The notes beneath the pieces were generated by a model. The model saw only the letters and a program-made list of their open reading frames with translations. It ran no database searches and was not told the DNA's origin. The position numbers were made by a program, and so were the translations under genes. 12,250 nt of DNA, from positions 1-12,250 of the forward strand of contig JBFYKJ010000105.1 in the NCBI GenBank assembly GCA_041306005.1. Reading direction: 5' to 3'. Shown here piece by piece: positions 1 to 6,030 of this stretch; within the stretch, counting starts at the first letter, position 1, and each line of letters opens with the position of its first letter. This DNA comes from JBFYKJ01 sp041306005. GTDB taxonomy: Archaea; Altiarchaeota; Altiarchaeia; JAFGQM01.

Positions 1-3000
1 GCGAATGCGCGGCAGTAGTCCTCGTCGCCTATCTTCACTATCCCCGTTATCTCCAAGTCGTTCATAGAGCAGTAGTAATAGTTGTCCTGTATCTTCCCCC
101 CCACATAGCACCAGCCCGTGATGCACTCGCCGCAATCGGCCGGGCACGTCAGGCAGGTCTCGCCCCGGGCAGGGGTGCAAAACCCGTCGCCGCAGGTCAG
201 CGGGCAGTCCGCCGGGCAGCTTTGGTAGGTCTCCCCTGCCTCGCACACGCCGTTGCCGCAAGCGGGCGCGGGCGGTGAAGCCCCCAAACAGTCGCAGCCG
301 CTGCAGACGTCGAATACGCGGTCAGAGTCCTTGTTTATCCACAGCTGCCAGTCGCTTAGGTAGTCGCTCGTCAGGTTGTCGAGTATGAACACCGCCCCGG
401 AGCATGTGCCCGCCATAATGCGGCCGTCCAGCGATATGGGCCTGCTGACGCCCAAAAGGTCGTCCACCTGGTAGGACCCGCCCGCAGCCGGCGTCAGCAG
501 GCATCCATTCTCATCCGTGAATTCGACCCATCCGCCGGAGGTCTCCATCTCGTACTCGACAAGCACTGAGTTTTCAGAGTTGTCGGCGTAGTCAATTGTT
601 TGTATCTGCATCAAAGCGCCACCCAGGATAAACCTGTCGCCCTCCTTGAATGGGCCCTCGTCGAGCCTTATGCTGTTAGAGGAATACTGTTGGCCGCCCA
701 TTTCAATAGTGGCCCTGGCCGTCGTCACCCGCTTAACCGGCACCGCGTTGTTGGGGGTAAAAGAGACCTCTATTTCACTCTCCCTGAGATAGGTTAGGGT
801 CAAGTCCTCAGAGCAAACCAGCGGCGTCATGCATGTGCAGGTCGCCTCGTCGAGCGCCTGGCCGCCCGGGCAGTCGATTGACGGGCACGCGCCCTGTATC
901 CCTATCGTGCAAAAGAAGTCGAGAGATGCACCAGGCGGCGACCTTTCGCACTCCACGATGCCCTTGAATGTGGCGGGGGCTCTTGCTGACAGTGCGTACG
1001 TGGTCACTGTCAGGGGCGTTGAGTCGCCCTCGCATACCGGCGAATTTGCGCAGTAGAACTCGATTTCCTGCACGTTCGCTAGGTTTTCCAGCAGGTCGCT
1101 AACCGATAGCTCATCGCCCTCCCCCAGGCACATCATGGTCGTCGAGGCGACTATGCCCGACTGGGCCTTTTGCGCCTTGGCGACCATCTCATTGATGGCG
1201 GAGATCATGCATTGCGAAACGGGAACGCAGGTACATGTCTCCTCGTCGAGCGCCTGGCCGCCCGGGCAGTCGATTGACGGGCACGCGCCCTCCAGCGCAA
1301 TCCTGCAGGCGTAGTCGCCCGACTGGTCCGGCGCCTTGACGCAGTCAACAATGCCGTCGAACCTGACGTCGGCGTTTGCAGTTATCGTGCTCGCGCTTAC
1401 AGAGAGCTGCGGAGAGTCGCCCGAACATAGTGATGACGTGCTGCATGTGAATGTCACGCTCTGCAGGTTTGACAGCTGGCTGATTAGCTCCGACGCCGTT
1501 ATCTCCTCGCCGGCGCCGAGGCAGATCGTGTCCGTCGGGGTTACAATGCCCGACTGGGCCTTCTGTATCTTGGTCACGAGCTCGTTGACGGGGGATGCTA
1601 CGCAAGTAGCTGTGCTCACGCACTCGCAGCCCGTCTGTGTCGGGGAGCAGTATTCAAACGGGCTCTCGCAGTTGCCGTTCGCAAAGCAAATCGACATGTC
1701 GCCGCCGTGCAGTATCTCTTCGCAGGAGGCCGAACCCGACAGGCAGCTGCACGAGCCCTCCTTTTCAACGCACGCGCCGCCGTCCAAGCACTTATGCGAA
1801 TACGCCCCGCATGCCCATGTCGGGATGCCGGAGCCGCAGCCTATGTTCGCCCAGTAGGTGAACTTCTCGTCGCTTTTGAGGCGCTGCCCGTCGTTGAACG
1901 GCATCTGAAGGGACTGGCCGTTGAGCAGCTCGTTCGATCCGCGGTAAATTATCGCGATGAACCTGAGCACCGGGGTCGACGGCGGCACGCCTGCGTCCAG
2001 GTAGCACTCAGCATTCCGGTTCTCCCTTATGCTTGGGTCGAGCGGCAGGCCATTGGACATGTCGCCGTTTGCCTCAAGGCCGGCAAGCTCGCCCACTGTT
2101 GAGTCGCCGAAGACTACTTCCCATACCCCGTCGTCGTCCTGCACGCCCTGCTCGGTGTAGCGCTCGCGGTTCTCGAATGTGTATTCTGACGGCACGTACC
2201 AGACTACCATGTCTGCCGAGAACGACTGCTCGCCGGTTACGGCATTCGATGCGGCCGTCCCCCTCTGCAGCTTGATCTTCAGGTCGCCAACAAGCGGTGT
2301 ACCGGATATGCCGGAGGTCACCCGCTCTGTCGTGCCGTCTGGCTTGGTCACATCAAGGGTGACATCGACTACGCCACTCCCTTCGCTCGTCTGCGCACCG
2401 ACCAGCTTTATTGCGTAGGTCTGGCCGCTGTCAGCAAAGTCGCAGCCGGGACCATCAAGCGGAGCTGTGTACTCCATCCGGGCCGACGTCGTGACGGTGC
2501 CCGCGGCGCCGCACGCTATCGTTATCGAGTCGTCGTCGTTAACGTCCTCTACGTAGTACTCGCGCTGGGCGAACGGGATCGTGCCCATGTAGGACCCGTC
2601 GGCCAGGACGTCGTCCAGGAATATGAAGTGCGTGAATGCCCCGTTCTTGAGCTCAAGGACCGAGACGCCGCGCTCCTCGTCGAAGTATGCCTCTATCTGC
2701 GATGAGAACGCGACCGTCCATTCGGACATCGAGTGCTCGCACGTCGGGAAGTATAATGGGACGCACTTGCAAGTGCCAGAAGAGGTATCCAAGTCGCATA
2801 TGAAGTCTTCTGGGCACGCGCCTATGCAAGCGTCGTATTCGCTGTCTGCGCACCCCCCGATTATCTGTGCCCATCCTTTGTCCGTGCACACGTACTCGAA
2901 CCCGCGGACGGCCGTCGTCACGCCGACGCTCTGCGAATAGCATGCCGCCCACTTGTTGCCGTCGTCGCAAATCTGCTCCATGACCTCCTTGCCGCCGTTG

Positions 3001-4412
3001 GGCATTAGGCTTACTGTGCCCGGGTTGTAGGTGTCATAAGGGAGGTAGCTCCTGTTCTGGCACCATGTCGAGGTATCGCCGCAGTTCGCGCAGTTTACCC
3101 ATTTCCAGCCCTCGCCGAAGTTGCGGCACCAGACGCTCTGCACCCCAAGGTCCAGCGCCGATGCATGCGCGTTCTCGTTGCAGGCCGCCCATCGGTATTC
3201 AGCGGTGCATATGAGCTCGCCGCCGCCACAAGAGGCGGTGTTGCCAATGTCATCCGTCACGCCGTCCCTGCAGAGGTCTCCGCCCTGCTCCTTCGTGACC
3301 CACATAAAGCCTTCACCCAGGTCACGGCAGTATTTTACGACGCCTTTTACCGATATTGTGTCGCCGCATGGCACACTGGAAGCGCATTGCGCCCAGCGAA
3401 GCTCGTCGGTGCATACCATCTCGTCCTTGCCGCAGTTTGCGACATTCCCTGCCTCCCCTGGCTCGTCGCAGAACTCGTTCGCATAATCCCGGGTCACCCA
3501 GCGGTAGCCCTGGCCGTCGTTCATGTCCCTGCACCACTTGGTGGTGCCGTCTTCGGAGGTGGTGGTGTCCTCGCACGAGAATGACATGTCGCAGACCGGC
3601 TCAGTCTGGACACTGCACGTGTCAAACCACGCATTCATATAGACCTTGGCCGAATCGCACCAGCAGCCGGCCTCGCCGCTCTTCACCCGCCCGCCGTGCT
3701 CATAGCAGTTAAGGCAGAAGTCCTCGTTCTCGCTGTCGCCGCACACGTAGCAGGAGCCGCTTATGCAAAGGCTCTGCAGGAGGCCGCACTCTGCGTCCGA
3801 CGCGCACGCAGCGCAATCGTCAGACGACGGGTTAAAGTACGCATGCCTCTTGTTGCACCAGCACTCGGTCTCGCCCGGGAGGATGGTCCCTCCCTTGGTG
3901 TAGCACGTATAGCAGAAGTCTGTATCCTCGTTGTTGGCGCAGCTCTGGCAATCCCCGCCCACACATACCCCGTTCACCCCGCACTCGCTGCCAGGGGTGC
4001 AGAACTGTTCAGCTGTTGCCGGGTGCTCGGCTAAGCACGCCATCATGCTGTCATAGAGGAGGAACTGGTCCCCTGCGTATTGAGAGACGTCTATCTTGAA
4101 GGTTATGTGCACTTGGCCGTCTATGGTCTCCATGCGGAGTATCTCAAAGCAGGGGTTTGCCCATCCTGCCTTGGCGTCGCCCGGGTCGACGCCGGGCGGG
4201 AGCACTACAGTGGGGCCGTCAACGCTCTCCGGGATGAATATCGCGGTTATGTGCTCGTTAAGCTGCATCTGGGCCCATGCCGAGCCCTGCTCGCCGGCAG
4301 CTTTCATGCCCGTCGACTGCATCTGTGTCCACACCATGAAGGAGATGAGAGTTATTAATATAACGGCGGTCATCAGAAGGGTCTCTAGCGAAGTCTGTCC
4401 TTTGGGAGCCAT
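1..4412 (-). CDS. Giant Cys-rich surface protein with class III signal peptide (C-terminus outside the window)
   Basis: The frame is open from the ATG at 4412 to the left edge, about 1470 residues with no stop, so the gene is partial at its 3' end. The product starts MAPKGQTSLE and then a hydrophobic segment to about residue 27. This is a class III signal peptide, with expected cleavage between Gly5 and Gln6. After it come: an NPCFE/YDS-ACL module (84-156); two 43-residue CWC repeats (158-200 and 224-266); WCR/GWxW repeats (291-520); a six-Cys module (521-550); a beta-rich region (about 560-860); a 131-residue tandem duplication (937-1199); another beta-rich region (1200-1365); two CGxGxC-GE-CPxDC knots (about 1384-1427); and the start of a GWC module at the edge. 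The abundant Cys implies an extracellular, disulfide-bonded protein. The beta regions contain EG-Y-I-L and V-PDG patterns that recall archaeal S-layer domains, but this is weak. Likely an adhesin or surface scaffold (inference); no enzymatic motif was seen. Confidence 0.9.
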   Translation of the reverse strand, partial: MAPKGQTSLETLLMTAVILITLISFMVWTQMQSTGMKAAGEQGSAWAQMQLNEHITAIFIPESVDGPTVVLPPGVDPGDAKAGWANPCFEILRMETIDGQVHITFKIDVSQYAGDQFLLYDSMMACLAEHPATAEQFCTPGSECGVNGVCVGGDCQSCANNEDTDFCYTCYTKGGTILPGETECWCNKRHAYFNPSSDDCAACASDAECGLLQSLCISGSCYVCGDSENEDFCLNCYEHGGRVKSGEAGCWCDSAKVYMNAWFDTCSVQTEPVCDMSFSCEDTTTSEDGTTKWCRDMNDGQGYRWVTRDYANEFCDEPGEAGNVANCGKDEMVCTDELRWAQCASSVPCGDTISVKGVVKYCRDLGEGFMWVTKEQGGDLCRDGVTDDIGNTASCGGGELICTAEYRWAACNENAHASALDLGVQSVWCRNFGEGWKWVNCANCGDTSTWCQNRSYLPYDTYNPGTVSLMPNGGKEVMEQICDDGNKWAACYSQSVGVTTAVRGFEYVCTDKGWAQIIGGCADSEYDACIGACPEDFICDLDTSSGTCKCVPLYFPTCEHSMSEWTVAFSSQIEAYFDEERGVSVLELKNGAFTHFIFLDDVLADGSYMGTIPFAQREYYVEDVNDDDSITIACGAAGTVTTSARMEYTAPLDGPGCDFADSGQTYAIKLVGAQTSEGSGVVDVTLDVTKPDGTTERVTSGISGTPLVGDLKIKLQRGTAASNAVTGEQSFSADMVVWYVPSEYTFENRERYTEQGVQDDDGVWEVVFGDSTVGELAGLEANGDMSNGLPLDPSIRENRNAECYLDAGVPPSTPVLRFIAIIYRGSNELLNGQSLQMPFNDGQRLKSDEKFTYWANIGCGSGIPTWACGAYSHKCLDGGACVEKEGSCSCLSGSASCEEILHGGDMSICFANGNCESPFEYCSPTQTGCECVSTATCVASPVNELVTKIQKAQSGIVTPTDTICLGAGEEITASELISQLSNLQSVTFTCSTSSLCSGDSPQLSVSASTITANADVRFDGIVDCVKAPDQSGDYACRIALEGACPSIDCPGGQALDEETCTCVPVSQCMISAINEMVAKAQKAQSGIVASTTMMCLGEGDELSVSDLLENLANVQEIEFYCANSPVCEGDSTPLTVTTYALSARAPATFKGIVECERSPPGASLDFFCTIGIQGACPSIDCPGGQALDEATCTCMTPLVCSEDLTLTYLRESEIEVSFTPNNAVPVKRVTTARATIEMGGQQYSSNSIRLDEGPFKEGDRFILGGALMQIQTIDYADNSENSVLVEYEMETSGGWVEFTDENGCLLTPAAGGSYQVDDLLGVSRPISLDGRIMAGTCSGAVFILDNLTSDYLSDWQLWINKDSDRVFDVCSGCDCLGASPPAPACGNGVCEAGETYQSCPADCPLTCGDGFCTPARGETCLTCPADCGECITGWCYVGGKIQDNYYYCSMNDLEITGIVKIGDEDYCRAF
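816..1604 (-). repeat. Tandem duplication of a ~131-codon unit inside the giant protein
   Basis: Two in-frame copies abut at 1604-1212 and 1211-816 (residues about 937-1067 and 1068-1199). Each contains N-E-(L/M)-V, KAQSGIV, CLG-GE/D, a CxGDSP motif, GIV(D/E)C, and ends GACPSIDCPGGQALDE-TCTC. The Cys positions match throughout. Most of the unit has diverged at protein level. In contrast, the 3' part is identical over 51 bases (845-895 against 1241-1291), while KAQSGIV sits 393 bases apart in the two copies. Conservation is therefore patchy. Confidence 0.9.
2853..3542 (-). repeat. WCR/GWxW Cys-Trp repeat region of the giant protein
   Basis: Residues about 291-520 contain repeated modules that begin (W/Y)CR(D/N)(M/L/F) and continue with G-(Y/F/W)-x-W-V. 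They close with C-(T/D)-x-x-x-(R/K)WA-C. Clear starts lie at residues about 293, 361 and 429, and the last unit ends EYVCTDKGW near 507-514. The same module recurs in the 683-residue protein and at the visible N-terminal edge of the glycoside hydrolase protein. I do not recognise a named family; the regular Cys and Trp suggest a small disulfide-rich fold. Confidence 0.85.
3615..3941 (-). repeat. Pair of 43-residue CWC repeats in the giant protein
   Basis: Residues 158-200 and 224-266 share Cys spacing and the pattern C-x(7)-FC-x2-CY-x2-GG-x(5)-GE-x2-CWC-x(16)-C. A short Cys-containing linker separates them. No named domain is recognised. Confidence 0.8.
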
Positions 4413-4453
4413 TTTGGGGTCGGAACTACTTAGTGGTTAAGGGATAAAAAAGC
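4413..4453 (-). promoter_or_regulatory. Promoter of the giant protein gene: TATA-like box plus ACTAAGTAGT element
   Basis: Read on the minus strand, a T-rich box GCTTTTTTATC (4443-4453) lies about 35 bases before the ATG at 4412. It is followed by ACTAAGTAGTT (4424-4434). Archaeal spacing (start about 25-27 bases after the TATA centre) puts the transcript start near 4420, a leader of roughly 8 bases. The leader is C-rich (GACCCC) and has no Shine-Dalgarno. The box lies directly after the stop codon of the upstream gene, so this gene can be transcribed on its own. Confidence 0.65.
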
Positions 4454-4454
4454 T

Positions 4455-4922
4455 TTAATGGTGGCGCCGTTTCCTTAGGGTCAGGAAGAGCAGGGCCAGC
4501 ACGACTACTGCCAGGAGAGGTATTAGGATGAACATGTACGACGGCATGCCTTCCGACTTCACGATCACGGGCTCTGTCCCGGGTTCTGTTCCGGGTTCAG
4601 TCCCGGGTTCGGTCCCGGGTTCAGTCCCGGGTTCGGTGCCGGGTTCGGTGCCGGGCTCTGTGCCAGGTTCTGTCTCGGGTTCTGTCCCGGGCTCTGTACC
4701 GGGCTCGTTGCCGCCATTACCGTTAGTGCCGCTGCCGTCCGCAGTCTCGCAGACGTACTCACCATTGCCCAACTGGGTGAGCACCGTGCCGACGCCCCCG
4801 CATGCGGCAATAGTGGTCTTCTTGGTCGTCGACTGCATCCAAACCATTACAGCTACAACTACGATTATCGCAACCACTACTATCAACAGGTATTCCAATG
4901 CGGTCTGGCCTTTGCGGGTCAT
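4455..4922 (-). CDS. Small pilin-like protein: class III signal, TEPG stalk, C-terminal membrane segment
   Basis: A complete 155-residue protein with an ATG start. The N-terminus MTRKGQTALEYLL followed by a Val/Ile-rich helix (to about residue 28) is a class III signal peptide of the archaeal pilin type, with expected cleavage between Gly5 and Gln6. Glu10, the Glu at +5 of mature pilins, is present. A small domain with two Cys (41 and 58) follows. Residues 72-118 are a low-complexity stalk of twelve x-x-E-P units, nearly all GTEP. The C-terminus has a hydrophobic segment (about 130-149) and a basic tail RKRRHH. Both ends could therefore be membrane-embedded, or the C-terminal hydrophobic-plus-basic end could be a sorting signal like those used by archaeosortases; no recognised CTERM motif precedes it. 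Probably a structural or anchoring surface component (inference). Confidence 0.9.
   Translation of the reverse strand: MTRKGQTALEYLLIVVVAIIVVVAVMVWMQSTTKKTTIAACGGVGTVLTQLGNGEYVCETADGSGTNGNGGNEPGTEPGTEPETEPGTEPGTEPGTEPGTEPGTEPGTEPGTEPGTEPVIVKSEGMPSYMFILIPLLAVVVLALLFLTLRKRRHH
4570..4713 (-). repeat. Twelve 12-bp tandem repeats encoding the Glu-Pro stalk
   Basis: Twelve consecutive 12-base units, GGTTCNGTNCCG on the plus strand with scattered differences, encode x-T-E-P with G usual at the first position. One unit gives ETEP, and the first translated one gives NEP. Many differences fall at third codon positions, which points to selection on the protein and an array that is not freshly expanded. 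Confidence 0.95.
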
Positions 4923-4963
4923 TGGGGGTTGAAACTACTTAGAAGGGGGGCGATAAAAAGCTT
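4923..4963 (-). promoter_or_regulatory. Promoter of the 155-residue pilin-like gene
   Basis: On the minus strand AAGCTTTTTATC (4952-4963) is followed, with the same offset as in the giant gene promoter (19 bases between left ends), by CTAAGTAGTT (4933-4942). The ATG at 4922 comes after a C-rich leader. The predicted transcript start is near 4930, so the leader is about 8 bases and lacks a Shine-Dalgarno. Confidence 0.65.
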
Positions 4964-4976
4964 TGGGGGCCGGTAT

Positions 4977-4989
4977 CATATAGTATATG
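4977..4989. promoter_or_regulatory. Perfect 13-bp AT-rich palindrome between genes
   Basis: CATATAGTATATG is a perfect inverted repeat around a central G. It lies between the stop of the 327-residue gene (4992) and the TATA-like box of the pilin-like gene. It could be an operator or chance AT-rich symmetry; nothing else shows its role. Confidence 0.25.
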
Positions 4990-4991
4990 CG

Positions 4992-5975
4992 TCAGGGGAA
5001 GTTCAGGAAGTCCCAGACGCAGTCCGGCTGGTCGCTGTCCGTCATGTCGTAAGTGGTCGTCCCTCTCGGGGCCTTGAGGGTGAACTTGCGGGTGCGGTAG
5101 TCGCGCGTCTCCGTGACTGAACCGCTAGTCCAAGACTTATATACCGCAACACCGTCCGCGTCAAGGAGGTACTCGGCAGTGTACGGCTGCGCGGGGTTAT
5201 TGAGGTCGTCGACCTTGACACTGCAGTGTCCTTCCGACATGCCCTGTATCGTCCCCGTGGCCGTGTGCTCCTTGCCAAGGTAGGTGTCAGTTTGCGCGAG
5301 CGTGGAGCCCGGGATGCAATAATCAAAAGGCGTGTGGGCGATATACCTGACAGTCTGGTAGGGGCCGTACGGCATCGCCTCCGGCTCGGCGCAGTACGCC
5401 GGGTCGAGGCGGGTGTACGAATAGAGCTGTGATTTCCCCAGGGTAACCTTGCCTAACGTGGTCTCGACAAAGCAGCGGCTGAAATCCCGGGTGAAGTAAA
5501 AGGCCTTCCCTGTCGTCGTAGCGTTGCAGTATTCGACGCCGCCGATTTCAACGACCCCCTGCGGGGTGAATGTAGCATTGTGGAAGTTGCAGAGCCCGGC
5601 GTACATCACCTTTGAATCCCTGGTGCACCACCCGCTGGAGGGCTCGGGCAGAGGCGGCAGTATGCCCCCGAGCGGCGCGCAGCCGCAGGTTGTGACGTTC
5701 AGCCCGCATGCCGTTCCCGGAGGGCACGTGCCCTCGGCACATCTGTTGGGCTGCTTTATCGAGCAGTTGTAGCATCTGCACACCGCGGTGAGGCTATCTG
5801 GGCGGCATTCACCGTCGCAACTGCCGGCGCAGAGCGGGTATGTGCCGCACTCGGGGGCTGGTTGCGGCTGGGGGATGGTCGCGGGCGGGGATGAAGAGGG
5901 CCTTGATGCGTGCCACAGGGCGCCGCCGGCGAGCGCTAGAATAAGCGCTAACGCGAGGGGTATGGACCAGTTCAT
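4992..5975 (-). CDS. Membrane-anchored Cys-rich surface protein (327 residues)
   Basis: I chose the ATG at 5975, giving 327 residues. A GTG at 5990 would add five residues but lies only 6 bases from the TATA-like box, inside the expected untranscribed region. The N-terminus MNWSIPLALALILALAGG is a signal or uncleaved membrane anchor, without the K-G-Q motif of its neighbours. A Pro/Ser-rich linker (about 25-42) follows. Next is a Cys-rich region (43-100) that opens with a six-Cys module (Cys 43, 49, 53, 57, 66, 68). After a second Pro-rich linker, residue 115 starts a C-terminal domain with GWC, then V-x-IGGVEYC at about 141-150. The same pattern appears at the left edge in the giant protein. 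The rest is predicted beta-rich with scattered Cys and no catalytic motif seen. Likely exposed on the cell surface; the function is unknown. Confidence 0.88.
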   Translation of the reverse strand: MNWSIPLALALILALAGGALWHASRPSSSPPATIPQPQPAPECGTYPLCAGSCDGECRPDSLTAVCRCYNCSIKQPNRCAEGTCPPGTACGLNVTTCGCAPLGGILPPLPEPSSGWCTRDSKVMYAGLCNFHNATFTPQGVVEIGGVEYCNATTTGKAFYFTRDFSRCFVETTLGKVTLGKSQLYSYTRLDPAYCAEPEAMPYGPYQTVRYIAHTPFDYCIPGSTLAQTDTYLGKEHTATGTIQGMSEGHCSVKVDDLNNPAQPYTAEYLLDADGVAVYKSWTSGSVTETRDYRTRKFTLKAPRGTTTYDMTDSDQPDCVWDFLNFP

Positions 5976-5995
5976 ATTAGATATAAGCACGGGCG

Positions 5996-6006
5996 GATAA
6001 AAATCC
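5996..6006 (-). promoter_or_regulatory. TATA-like box of the 327-residue gene (probably leaderless)
   Basis: On the minus strand GGATTTTTATC lies with its centre about 25 bases before the ATG at 5975. This is the archaeal TATA-to-transcript-start distance, so the mRNA probably begins at or next to the start codon. The ACTAAGTAGT element of the other promoters is not conserved here. Confidence 0.55.
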
Positions 6007-6030
6007 GGTGCAGTACTTACGGCGAAACGA

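Noticed and set aside
560..2740. A cohesin domain in the giant protein as partner of the dockerin-like unit
   Set aside because: Residues 560-860 are beta-rich, but I could not identify a cohesin signature by eye, so I make no claim.
1336..3584. Many plus-strand and other-frame open frames inside the giant gene
   Set aside because: They are low-complexity Arg/Pro/Ser/His-rich or reversed readings without recognisable domains. The minus-strand frame is open without a break across 4.4 kb with consistent Cys modules.
1..4412. Integrin, EGF-receptor or other eukaryotic-type receptor identity for the Cys-rich proteins
   Set aside because: The Cys spacing is only loosely similar, the proteins carry archaeal class III signal peptides, and no diagnostic receptor domain was seen.
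4570..4713. Tandem array as a CRISPR or other non-coding repeat
   Set aside because: The unit is 12 bases with no spacers and stays in frame as x-T-E-P, so it is a coding repeat.
4528..4932. Plus-strand open frame encoding a GSVP repeat opposite the pilin-like gene
   Set aside because: It is the antisense reading of the 12-bp repeat array. The minus-strand frame has a class III signal, a promoter and a coherent C-terminus, while this one has none.
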